From Rhodobacterales bacterium 56_14_T64 (lineage in GTDB: Bacteria > Pseudomonadota > Alphaproteobacteria > Rhodobacterales > Rhodobacteraceae): a DNA stretch of 38,563 nucleotides. Shown piece by piece: positions 8,168 through 17,600 of the stretch. The translations under genes and the position numbers were made by a program. Location: NCBI GenBank assembly GCA_002162795.1, contig MAAY01000037.1, forward strand, positions 27,572-66,134. Reading direction: 5' to 3'. A model generated the notes under the pieces. It searched no databases. It was not told the origin of the DNA and was given only the letters and a program-made list of their open reading frames with translations. How positions within the stretch are numbered: position 1 is the first letter of the stretch; every line of letters starts with the position of its first letter.

Positions 8168-8751
8168 TTTTGCCACTGCAGCCATTGGTGACAATGACGC
8201 TCACAGCGCCAGCTCAGGCCGCACGTGCCATATTGTCGGTTCAGTGGCCCCGAGAGGTGCTGTGGACCAGCTTGGTTCTGGCTATCTCTTTGAACGCACT
8301 TATCTATTCTGTTCAAGAGTTACTGTTTCCATTGCCAAGCGCCGTGGTTTTCCCACGCTTCTCGCCACTTAGCTACTTTGCCGCGATGCTGATGATGCAG
8401 GTGGTGTTTATCTATGCATTGTTTGTGTCTGGTCGCTGGCTGGGTGGTCAGGGGCGGGTCGAGGATCTTTTGGCCGTCGTCGTTTGGTTGCAACTGCTGC
8501 AAGTGGCATTGCAATTGGCCATGACAGTGTTGTTTCTGATTGCGCCAGTCTTGGCTGGTTTAGTGAACCTGGCTGCGACGCTTTTTGGCCTTTTCATCTT
8601 TGTCAATTTCATCAACGAAGCTCATCGGCTTGGGTCGATCTGGCGGGCTTTTGGCGTGTTGATCATGGCAAGCATCACCATAGCGCTTGCGCTGTCTTTT
8701 CTGCTGGGCCTTGTCGGTCCTTCATTCTTAGGAATTCCCGCCAATGTATGA
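8164..8751 (+). CDS. YIP1-family membrane protein, second of a pair
   Basis: This 195-residue protein has about five hydrophobic helices (roughly 33-53, 68-90, 100-128, 130-150, 163-187). The N-terminal TLTAPAQAARAIL resembles the opening of the preceding protein, so the two are probably distant tandem paralogues. I start it at ATG 8164, inside the 4-bp ATGA overlap, rather than at an upstream in-frame GTG (8101) that lies deep in the previous gene. Its stop overlaps sufS by 8 bp. Being sandwiched between sufD and sufS with overlaps on both sides is a strong sign of a linked function, but that function is not known to me. Confidence 0.82.
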   Translation: MILPLQPLVTMTLTAPAQAARAILSVQWPREVLWTSLVLAISLNALIYSVQELLFPLPSAVVFPRFSPLSYFAAMLMMQVVFIYALFVSGRWLGGQGRVEDLLAVVVWLQLLQVALQLAMTVLFLIAPVLAGLVNLAATLFGLFIFVNFINEAHRLGSIWRAFGVLIMASITIALALSFLLGLVGPSFLGIPANV

Positions 8752-9964
8752 CGTGGACAAAATTCGCTCTGATTTCCCCATCCTCTCGCGCGAGGTGAAT
8801 GGAAAACCATTGACCTATTTGGATAATGGAGCTTCGGCGCAAAAGCCGAAGGTGGTTATTGATGCAATCACCCGCGCTTATGCTGAGGAGTATTCCAATG
8901 TTCACCGCGGCTTACACTTCCTTTCTAATCTAGCGACAGAAAAGTACGAAGCTGTTCGCGGCACCATTGCCAAGTTTTTGAATGCGGGCGATGAAAACAC
9001 AATTGTCCTGAATTCGGGCACCACCGAGGGGATCAATCTGGTTGCCTATGGCTGGGCGATGCCCCGACTGCAGGCTGGCGACGAAATCATCCTGAGTGTG
9101 ATGGAGCATCATGCCAACATCGTGCCTTGGCATTTTCTGCGCGAACGGCAGGGCGTCGCGTTGAAATGGGTGGATGTGGCGGCTGATGGCAGTCTGGATC
9201 CGCAAGCTGTAATTGATGCGATCACCCCAAAAACGAAATTGATTGCCGTCACCCAATGCTCAAATGTTCTTGGCACCGTGGTTGACGTTAAGGCCATCAC
9301 CCAAGGTGCGCATGCCAAAGGAGTTCCAGTCTTGGTGGATGGCTCTCAGGGAGCCGTACACATGCCGGTGGATGTGCAGGATATTGGCTGTGATTTCTAT
9401 GCAATCACCGGTCATAAACTTTATGGTCCTTCCGGCTCGGGCGCCATCTACATCCGCCCCGAGCGTATGGCGGAGATGCGTCCCTTTATAGGGGGCGGCG
9501 ATATGATCAAAGAGGTCAGTAAGGATCAGGTGATTTACAACGATCCACCGATGAAGTTCGAAGCGGGGACGCCAGGAATTGTCCAAACAATCGGCTTTGG
9601 TGTGGCGCTGGACTATATGATGGATCTGGGGATGGACAATATAGCCGCCCATGAAGCAGGGCTGCGGGACTATGCAGCACAGCGTTTTGCCGGTTTGAAT
9701 TGGTTGAGTGTCCAAGGGCAAGCATCTGGAAAGGCCGCGATTTTCAGTTTTACGATGGAGGGGGCGGCACATGCACATGACATTTCGACCATCCTCGACA
9801 AGAAAGGAGTGGCGGTTCGTGCAGGACATCACTGTGCTGGACCGTTGATGGATCACTTGGGCGTTACAGCGACCTGCCGTGCGTCCTTTGGCCTGTACAA
9901 TACAACGGACGAAGTCGACACGCTGATTGATGCCCTCGAGTTGGCGCATGACTTGTTTGCCTGA
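8744..9964 (+). CDS. sufS: SufS, group II cysteine desulfurase
   Basis: The 406-residue PLP enzyme supplies persulfide sulfur to the SUF machinery, usually through SufE or SufU. The N-terminus DFPILSREVNGKPLTYLDNG is the SufS signature; the PLP lysine is Lys225 in ITGHKLYGPSG; the catalytic cysteine is Cys364 in RAGHHCAGP; and RASFGLYNT (379-387) is the group II motif. CAGP replaces the more common CAQP. It overlaps the preceding membrane-protein gene by 8 bp and is the last plus-strand gene of the operon. No sufE, sufA or sufT follows before the convergent corrinoid gene. Confidence 0.95.
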   Translation: MYDVDKIRSDFPILSREVNGKPLTYLDNGASAQKPKVVIDAITRAYAEEYSNVHRGLHFLSNLATEKYEAVRGTIAKFLNAGDENTIVLNSGTTEGINLVAYGWAMPRLQAGDEIILSVMEHHANIVPWHFLRERQGVALKWVDVAADGSLDPQAVIDAITPKTKLIAVTQCSNVLGTVVDVKAITQGAHAKGVPVLVDGSQGAVHMPVDVQDIGCDFYAITGHKLYGPSGSGAIYIRPERMAEMRPFIGGGDMIKEVSKDQVIYNDPPMKFEAGTPGIVQTIGFGVALDYMMDLGMDNIAAHEAGLRDYAAQRFAGLNWLSVQGQASGKAAIFSFTMEGAAHAHDISTILDKKGVAVRAGHHCAGPLMDHLGVTATCRASFGLYNTTDEVDTLIDALELAHDLFA

Positions 9965-10009
9965 GAATGCGACTGAGAACACAGCGTCAATTTGACAGCT
10001 GTTTTTCGT

Positions 10010-10050
10010 CGACGTTGCGTGTTGTGCTAATAACACTGCACGCAACGTCG
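10010..10050. terminator. Inverted repeat between convergent sufS and the corrinoid gene
   Basis: A perfect 12-bp inverted repeat, CGACGTTGCGTG (10010-10021) and CACGCAACGTCG (10039-10050), encloses a 17-nt loop. It lies 45 bp after the sufS stop and 118 bp from the end of the minus-strand gene. TTCTT follows on the plus strand; the minus side has no T run. It is a likely transcription end or mRNA 3' stabiliser for the suf operon. Confidence 0.5.
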
Positions 10051-10167
10051 TTCTTAATACACTGACACAGACCTATATCTGACCTATATGGCCGTTCAGG
10101 TTTGATTGCCTCATTCAGAATCGAATTTTCCGCAGTTGCTGTGTGAAAAAATCCATCCGCAAAGAAC

Positions 10168-12204
10168 TTAACCGCGACGGCGGCGTCGGCGGCCACCAGT
10201 GTCACCGCCGCCAGTGTTGAAATTCACATCTGGCAGGGTCACCAGGCTTTTCAGGATCGGGAAGGGTTCAACCGCGTTGGGGATTGCCGAGGCGTTGACA
10301 AAATGCTCCTGGAACCGGGGCTCAACTGCGGTCTCGATCTTTTCGATCTGGCGCACTGTTTCCTCTATCTCATCCCGGGCTTTGGTATTCAGCAAGGCTA
10401 TTCGGGCACCAGTGCCAGCCGCATTGCCAGCCGAGGTTACCTTGTCCAGCGGACAATCAGGGATCATCCCCAGTACCATCGCATGTTTGGCGGATATATG
10501 AGCGCCAAAGGCACCGGCAAGCACAACTCGGCCGACGGTGTCGACGTCAAATTTGTCCATCAAAAGACGCGCACCAGAATACAGCGCCGCTTTGGCCATC
10601 TGAATTGCTCGGATATCAGGATTGGTGACGGTGATCAGCGGGCCGCCATCCTCGGTGCCATCCCAAATAACATAGGAATTGGTGCGGCCATCGGGGATGC
10701 AACGGGGTGTTCCTGTCTGCTCAGTCGATCCGATCAGGCCCGAGGCATCCAGTAATCCAGCCAAACGCATCTCAGCGATGGCCTCGATGATGCCTGACCC
10801 ACAGATCCCGGTGACTCCGGTGGTGGCGATGACATCAGCAAAACCGTCCTCATTTGACCAGATATCCGAGCCGATCACTTGAAACCGTGGATCTTTGCTC
10901 ACTGGATCAATTTCAATCCGCTCGATGGCACCAGGCGCGGCGCGTTGGCCAGAGCTGATCTGCGCGCCCTCAAAGGCTGGACCAGTGGGGGACGAACAGG
11001 CAAGTACCTTGTCTGTATTTCCCAGCAGAATTTCAGCGTTGGTGCCGACGTCAACCACCAGCACCAGGTCTTTGGACTTGTTCGGTGCCTCGGACAGGGC
11101 CACGGCGGCGGCGTCTGCTCCGACGTGACCGGCGATGCAGGGGAGGAGATAGACACGTGCTGCCGGATGGATGTTCAGGTCCAACTCAGCAGCACGCAGG
11201 GACAAGGCATTGGAGGTGGCCAGAGCAAACGGAGCCTGGCCCAACTCAAACGGGTCGATGCCCAGAAACAGATGGTGCATCACCGGATTGCAGACAAACA
11301 CTGCGTCGACGATCAGCGCCTTGTCAATCTCGGCCTCGGTAGCGACCTGAACAAACAGGGCGTTCATGCCTTCGCGTACCGCGCGGGTCATCTCGAGGTC
11401 GCCGCCCTTGTTCATCATTGAATAGGAGACCCGGCTCATCAGGTCCTCGCCGAACCGGATTTGCGGATTCATAATGCCCGAGGACGCTACAACCTCGCCG
11501 CTTTGCAAATCACACAGGTGGGCAGCTATTGTGGTTGAGCCAAGGTCTACTGCCAGCCCATAGATTGTGCCTTCATAAAATCCGGGCCAGATATGCATGA
11601 TTTTTGGCGGATGGGTGGCGTCTCCCAAATGCACTGCAACGGTGACTTTCCAGCCGCCCTTGCGCAAAATTGGCTGTAGGAGGCGCAGAATATGCAGATC
11701 CGTTTTGACATTTTGCAAATGCCACTGGGTTTCCAAGGCCTCGATCAGCCGTTCCATATCGCCCGAAGGTTTGTGCATGTCGGGTTGTTCGACCTCGACA
11801 TAGAACAGTCGGGTGGACGGGTTCATTTCGATGTCACGTGCCTCGGCCCGTTTGCGCACCACCTGTTTGTGTACCTGGCTTTCTGGTGGCACGTCGATCA
11901 CCACGTCTCCCTGAACGGTGGCCTGACATCCCAAGCGTCGACCCTCGGGCAGGCCGCGTTTGTCCTGGTAACGCTGTTCGACTTTGTTCCAGTCGCTCAG
12001 CGCGCCGTCATCGACGCTCACCCCGTGTTTGGGGAACTCTCCATATGACGGGGTGATCTGGCACTTGGAGCAAATGCCGCGGCCTCCGCAGACCGAGTCC
12101 AGGTCAACACCCAATTGCCGCGCTGCGGTCAGAACGGGAGTGCCAACGGGGAAATGCCCGCGTTTGCCAGAGGGGGTAAAGACGACAAGGGGATCAGTGC
12201 TCAT
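10168..12204 (-). CDS. Corrinoid activation/regeneration protein (2Fe-2S ferredoxin plus ASKHA domain, DUF4445)
   Basis: These proteins reduce inactive Co(II) corrinoid to Co(I) on corrinoid methyltransferases, using ATP. The 678 residues open with a plant-type ferredoxin domain holding Cys39, Cys45, Cys48 and Cys93 (CxxxxxCxxC plus a distant C), ligands for one [2Fe-2S] cluster. After a linker the ASKHA ATPase begins (YGLAVDLGSTTIAAHL), with VLVVDVGTNAEILLG and ITGICGSGIIEA as further nucleotide-site segments, then the RACo C-terminal region. The tail ends in a Gly/Arg-rich stretch (GGRRRRRRG). No corrinoid protein or methyltransferase lies beside it here, so its partner must be elsewhere. 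The GTGCTCATG context supports the ATG at 12204. Confidence 0.88.
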   Translation of the reverse strand: MSTDPLVVFTPSGKRGHFPVGTPVLTAARQLGVDLDSVCGGRGICSKCQITPSYGEFPKHGVSVDDGALSDWNKVEQRYQDKRGLPEGRRLGCQATVQGDVVIDVPPESQVHKQVVRKRAEARDIEMNPSTRLFYVEVEQPDMHKPSGDMERLIEALETQWHLQNVKTDLHILRLLQPILRKGGWKVTVAVHLGDATHPPKIMHIWPGFYEGTIYGLAVDLGSTTIAAHLCDLQSGEVVASSGIMNPQIRFGEDLMSRVSYSMMNKGGDLEMTRAVREGMNALFVQVATEAEIDKALIVDAVFVCNPVMHHLFLGIDPFELGQAPFALATSNALSLRAAELDLNIHPAARVYLLPCIAGHVGADAAAVALSEAPNKSKDLVLVVDVGTNAEILLGNTDKVLACSSPTGPAFEGAQISSGQRAAPGAIERIEIDPVSKDPRFQVIGSDIWSNEDGFADVIATTGVTGICGSGIIEAIAEMRLAGLLDASGLIGSTEQTGTPRCIPDGRTNSYVIWDGTEDGGPLITVTNPDIRAIQMAKAALYSGARLLMDKFDVDTVGRVVLAGAFGAHISAKHAMVLGMIPDCPLDKVTSAGNAAGTGARIALLNTKARDEIEETVRQIEKIETAVEPRFQEHFVNASAIPNAVEPFPILKSLVTLPDVNFNTGGGDTGGRRRRRRG

Positions 12205-12427
12205 GCGCGTGCCTTTGAGTATTCGCTTTTGAGGCGGAGAATATGGAGTTTTTCGCTGAGTGAAAGGCGGTAGACGTCACTATTCGGGTCCGCGGCGGCA
12301 TTTTGTTGCAAAGTTGTGCGTGGGATGCGGGATTTACTCGGGCAAATTTGTTAAGTTGGCCAAAGCAGCGCTGCGTGGGCAACAATTCACCGCTGCCCCT
12401 TTCCCCCGGCTGGTATCCATGCGATAG

Positions 12428-13912
<1,485 letters not shown>

Positions 13913-13932
13913 CCCACAGGGAGCTTAGAGTG

Positions 13933-13968
13933 ATGACCACTAAAAACGTGACGAGGGCAGGGGCATGA
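13933..13968 (+). CDS. Possible 11-residue upstream ORF coupled to rsmB
   Basis: ATG at 13933 opens an 11-codon frame (MTTKNVTRAGA) whose TGA overlaps the rsmB ATG as ATGA (13965-13968). AGGGAG at 13918-13923 gives it a well-spaced ribosome site. Such an arrangement can couple or throttle translation of the downstream gene. It may equally be chance, since the gap between guaB and rsmB is only 52 bp. Confidence 0.35.
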   Translation: MTTKNVTRAGA

Positions 13969-15143
13969 CCCCGGCCGCCCGACTGCAGGCTGCAATTGAA
14001 ATCCTCGATCAGATTCTCGATGGGGATGTCGCCGAGAAGGCTTTGACTGGCTGGGCTAGGCGCAGCCGTTTTGCGGGATCCAAAGACCGCGCAGCGGTGC
14101 GTGACCATGTGTTTACCTCGCTTCGGTGTCAACGCTCACACGCGGCGCTTGGTGGGGCCTATACTGGTCGCGGACTGATTGTCGGGGCTTTGCGCCAGGA
14201 CGGTATTGAACCGGATACCCTGTTCACCGGCGAGGGTTATGGTCCGCCTGCGCTGAGCGACGATGAAGGCTTGAACCCACATGTCGCTGCGACTGTTGCA
14301 GAACGGCTTGATATTCCGGAATGGCTTTGGCCGCAGTTCGCAGACAGTCTGGGTGAAAACGCGGAAACTGCTGCCGAGGCACTGCGTCACCGTGCGCCGG
14401 TGTATATACGGGTCAATCGGTTGCGGTCAGGCATTGATCAGGCGATTGAAGCCTTGGGTGAGGAAGGTATCATTTGCAAGAAACACCCGGCGGCTGAAGC
14501 AGCCCTTGAGGTGACTGAAGGTGCGCGGAGAATACGCAACTCCGATACCTATTTGTCTGGTCAGGTTGAGTTGCAGGATGCCGCCAGCCAAGCCGTTGTT
14601 GAAGCACTGCCATTGAACGATGGCATGACAGTTCTGGACTATTGTGCCGGGGGGGGAGGTAAAACTCTGGCCATGGCGGCGCGGGCGAAGCTCTCGCTTT
14701 TTGCCCATGACGCCGCGCCGCGCCGGATGCAGGACTTATCGCTCCGGGCTGATCGGGCAGGCGTAGATGTTACTGTTTTGGAGCCCGATGCACTGGAACG
14801 ATCCGCGCCGTTTGACCTGGTGCTCTGTGACGCGCCCTGTTCTGGGTCTGGATCCTGGCGCCGGTCTCCTGAAGGGAAATGGCGGCTAAATGCTGATCAA
14901 CTTGCTGAATTGCAGGTCACTCAGGGCGAAATTCTGGACAGTGCAGCGGAGTTAGTCGCGGCGAATGGGGTTCTGGCCTATGCCACGTGCTCGATGTTGG
15001 ATGATGAAAATACCAATCAAATTCGTCGCTTCATTGAACGATATCCGGAATGGAATGTGTTGTCAGAGCAGTCTTGGCCGGTGCAGAATGGTACAGATGG
15101 TTTCTACGTTGCCATGTTGACGCGGGCAGAGGTCGATTGTTAG
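13965..15143 (+). CDS. RsmB/NOP-family rRNA (cytosine-C5) methyltransferase
   Basis: The 392-residue protein probably methylates C5 of a 16S rRNA cytosine (RsmB-type, C967 in E. coli). It has an N-terminal NusB-like or partial RNA-binding region (1-130), then the SAM-binding motif I VLDYCAGGGGKT (223-234), motif IV DAPCSGSGSWRR with Cys292 and motif VI YATCSM with the catalytic nucleophile Cys342. Cytosine C5 RNA methyltransferases use this two-cysteine mechanism. The N-terminal portion is shorter than in E. coli RsmB. The exact target cannot be told from sequence. A short coupled ORF precedes the start. Confidence 0.88.
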   Translation: MTPAARLQAAIEILDQILDGDVAEKALTGWARRSRFAGSKDRAAVRDHVFTSLRCQRSHAALGGAYTGRGLIVGALRQDGIEPDTLFTGEGYGPPALSDDEGLNPHVAATVAERLDIPEWLWPQFADSLGENAETAAEALRHRAPVYIRVNRLRSGIDQAIEALGEEGIICKKHPAAEAALEVTEGARRIRNSDTYLSGQVELQDAASQAVVEALPLNDGMTVLDYCAGGGGKTLAMAARAKLSLFAHDAAPRRMQDLSLRADRAGVDVTVLEPDALERSAPFDLVLCDAPCSGSGSWRRSPEGKWRLNADQLAELQVTQGEILDSAAELVAANGVLAYATCSMLDDENTNQIRRFIERYPEWNVLSEQSWPVQNGTDGFYVAMLTRAEVDC

Positions 15144-15170
15144 GTGTTTGTTAGGGAAAGCTGCGTTTCT

Positions 15171-15185
15171 TTAACGCGGCCTTAA
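15171..15185. promoter_or_regulatory. CtrA-binding site upstream of cckA
   Basis: TTAA-CGCGGCC-TTAA at 15171-15185 is a perfect match to the alphaproteobacterial CtrA consensus TTAA-N7-TTAA, 26 bp before the cckA ATG and 28 bp after rsmB. CtrA is the response regulator at the end of the CckA-ChpT-CtrA phosphorelay, so this predicts feedback control of the kinase gene. The match is seen directly; binding is inferred. Confidence 0.7.
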
Positions 15186-15211
15186 CCCTATGTGCCGCGA
15201 AATAGGCACGA

Positions 15212-17542
15212 ATGAATTCATCTGACGGAGCCGTAATGATCGGTCGCCCAAACTCTCCTGTTCCTGACCTGCGAGTCTCAACACCTGAAACGGCTCGGTT
15301 GGCGGCCACAGTTCTGCTTGCCGTGATGATGTGTTCTGTATCATGGGTGTTTGGCTGGCCGGACTGGGTGGCGCGTGGATTGATCGCGGTTGGGCTGACC
15401 CTGGTGGCGGTGGCAGGTATGATGGCCGCGCAGACACGCGTTCGGATGCGCGCGCGGGCGATGGCAACTGATCTGCTGACCGGGTTTATCGAGAAAGATG
15501 CCAGCCCGAGTTTTGTCGCTGATGATGACGGTGTTATTCACGCACGCAACGCAGCCGCCGCCAAGCGGTTTTCCGATGCGGAGAAGGAAACTCTGGCCGG
15601 CACGCTAAGGGCGGTTCTGGCCAACCCATCGGCGGTGCTGTTTCGCCTGCAAAGCCGGGCCCGTGCCGAGGGAGCTGCGCAGGAAGATGTGATTACCCGC
15701 CGCGGCCATGTTCGGCTTGCCGTGCATCAGATGCACGGTGGCAGTTTTCTGTGGCGGGTCGAAGATATCATTGAACGCAACAGCCCCGGTCGCAGCGCTG
15801 AGAGCATTCCAATCCCGATGATGACTGTGGGGCGCACCGGCGCCGTCTTGTTCATGAACGAAGCGGCCCGCGGCCTGATTGGCGGTCGGATCAAATCTTT
15901 GGACCGGCTGTTTGTGGATTTGCCGGTGCGATCCGGGCAAGTCAACACGATGACCACTGGCAATGGACCTATCCAGGCTTTGGTTGTCGAAAATACGCGC
16001 ACTCAGGGGCGCACTGAATTGTATTTTCTTGAGACGGACAGCGCCGAGTTGTCTGACGGGCATTCCGGTTTTGAAAACCTGCCAGTGCCGTTCCTCAAAA
16101 TTGCCCCAAGCGGCGAAGTTCTGTCTGTGAACAAACTGGCACTTGGCTTGCTGGGTGTCGCCAATTGCAAAGACATGAAGTTGGGTCAGTTGATGGAGGG
16201 CCTGGGGCGGCCGATGGCTGACTGGTTGCGCGATACTGCGGATGGCTTGGCTCCGAACAAATCGGAATTTCTTCGCCTGTCGCGACGTGACAAAGAGGTG
16301 TTTGTCCAGGTTACTCTTAGCCGGACCATCGAAGAGGGTGCCACGGTTCTGATTGCAGTGTTGAATGACGCGACTGAGCTAAAGACACTGGAAGCACAAT
16401 TTGTACAAAGCCAGAAAATGCAGGCCATTGGCCAGTTGGCTGGCGGCGTTGCCCATGATTTCAACAACCTTTTGACTGCGATTTCAGGCCACTGTGACTT
16501 GCTTTTGCTGCGCCATGACCAGGGTGATCAGGATTATGGTGATCTGATACAGATTCATGAGAATGCCAACCGTGCTGCAGCATTAGTGAGCCAGCTATTG
16601 GCCTTCTCACGCAAGCAGACGCTGCTGCCAGAAGTACTGGACCTGCGAGACACCCTGTCCGATTTGACCCATCTTCTGAACCGCCTGGTGGGCGAAAAAG
16701 TTACTCTGACGCTCAGCCATGATCCGGTGATGCGCTCGATCCGCGCCGATAAACGGCAGCTGGAACAGGTGTTGATGAACCTGGTGGTAAATGCGCGCGA
16801 TGCAATGCCGCAAGGGGGCGAGATCCGCATTGAAACCGAGGTGGTCTCACTCGACCGACCGATTGAGCGCAACCGGGCCACGGTCCCGGCAGGGGATTGG
16901 GTGACAGTCAAAGTGCTGGACGAAGGTGAGGGGATTGACCCTGACAAACTTCCAAAGGTCTTTGAACCTTTCTACACCACCAAACGCACCGGAGAGGGTA
17001 CCGGGCTGGGCCTGTCGACGGCGTACGGTATTATCAAACAGACTGGCGGCTATATATTCGTTGATTCAATCAAAGGAACGGGGACCGAATTTATCTTATA
17101 CTTCCCAGTCCACAAAGCTGATTCTACGCAACCCCAAGCGCCCAGGGCAAAAGTCGAAGCAAGTGCACCAAAACACGGCGAAGGAGTCGTGCTACTGGTA
17201 GAAGACGAAGCCCCGGTGCGAGCCTTTGCATCACGTGCGCTGCGACTGCGCGGCTACACTGTTCTTGAAGCCGAATCTGCTGAGGATGCCCTGCGGACTC
17301 TCGAGGATCCGGGTTTGAACGTGGATGTCTTTGTTACTGATGTCGTAATGCCGGGTATGGATGGCCCCAGTTGGGTGCGCGAGGCATTGAAGACCCGCCC
17401 CAATACGCGGGTGGTGTTTGTGTCGGGATATGCCGAAGGGGCATTTGGTGATTCCGAGCCAAATGTACCAAATTCTGTCTTCCTGCCAAAACCGTTCTCT
17501 TTGAACCAGCTTACAGAAACGGTGCACGAACAGTTGCTTTGA
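15212..17542 (+). CDS. cckA: CckA, hybrid histidine kinase of the CtrA phosphorelay
   Basis: CckA autophosphorylates and feeds phosphate through its receiver to ChpT and on to CtrA and CpdR. In Rhodobacterales this governs motility, gene-transfer agents and cell division traits. The 776 residues show two membrane helices (about 30-48 and 54-74), PAS-like sensor regions (about 95-190, 195-275 and 285-390), HisKA with His415 in GGVAHDFNNLLTAI, HATPase_c with N-box NLVVNARDAMP, FEPFYTTK (584-591) and GEGTGLGLS (594-602), and a C-terminal receiver with Asp710 in FVTDVVMPG and Lys760. GVAHDFNNLL and the overall layout are diagnostic. An alternative ATG lies at 15236. A CtrA box sits just upstream. 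Confidence 0.93.
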   Translation: MNSSDGAVMIGRPNSPVPDLRVSTPETARLAATVLLAVMMCSVSWVFGWPDWVARGLIAVGLTLVAVAGMMAAQTRVRMRARAMATDLLTGFIEKDASPSFVADDDGVIHARNAAAAKRFSDAEKETLAGTLRAVLANPSAVLFRLQSRARAEGAAQEDVITRRGHVRLAVHQMHGGSFLWRVEDIIERNSPGRSAESIPIPMMTVGRTGAVLFMNEAARGLIGGRIKSLDRLFVDLPVRSGQVNTMTTGNGPIQALVVENTRTQGRTELYFLETDSAELSDGHSGFENLPVPFLKIAPSGEVLSVNKLALGLLGVANCKDMKLGQLMEGLGRPMADWLRDTADGLAPNKSEFLRLSRRDKEVFVQVTLSRTIEEGATVLIAVLNDATELKTLEAQFVQSQKMQAIGQLAGGVAHDFNNLLTAISGHCDLLLLRHDQGDQDYGDLIQIHENANRAAALVSQLLAFSRKQTLLPEVLDLRDTLSDLTHLLNRLVGEKVTLTLSHDPVMRSIRADKRQLEQVLMNLVVNARDAMPQGGEIRIETEVVSLDRPIERNRATVPAGDWVTVKVLDEGEGIDPDKLPKVFEPFYTTKRTGEGTGLGLSTAYGIIKQTGGYIFVDSIKGTGTEFILYFPVHKADSTQPQAPRAKVEASAPKHGEGVVLLVEDEAPVRAFASRALRLRGYTVLEAESAEDALRTLEDPGLNVDVFVTDVVMPGMDGPSWVREALKTRPNTRVVFVSGYAEGAFGDSEPNVPNSVFLPKPFSLNQLTETVHEQLL

Positions 17543-17552
17543 CAGAAACAAT

Positions 17553-17573
17553 GGGGGTCGACTGGTCGCCCCC
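17553..17573. terminator. GC-rich hairpin between convergent cckA and sulfotransferase genes
   Basis: GGGGG (17553-17557) pairs with CCCCC (17569-17573), continued by CGA/TCG after a one-base bulge, leaving a CTGG loop. It lies 10 bp after the cckA stop and 28 bp from the end of the minus-strand gene. No strong T tract follows on either side, so efficiency as a factor-independent terminator is uncertain. Confidence 0.4.
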
Positions 17574-17600
17574 GCCGGATATTCCAGATTGTGAGATGGC

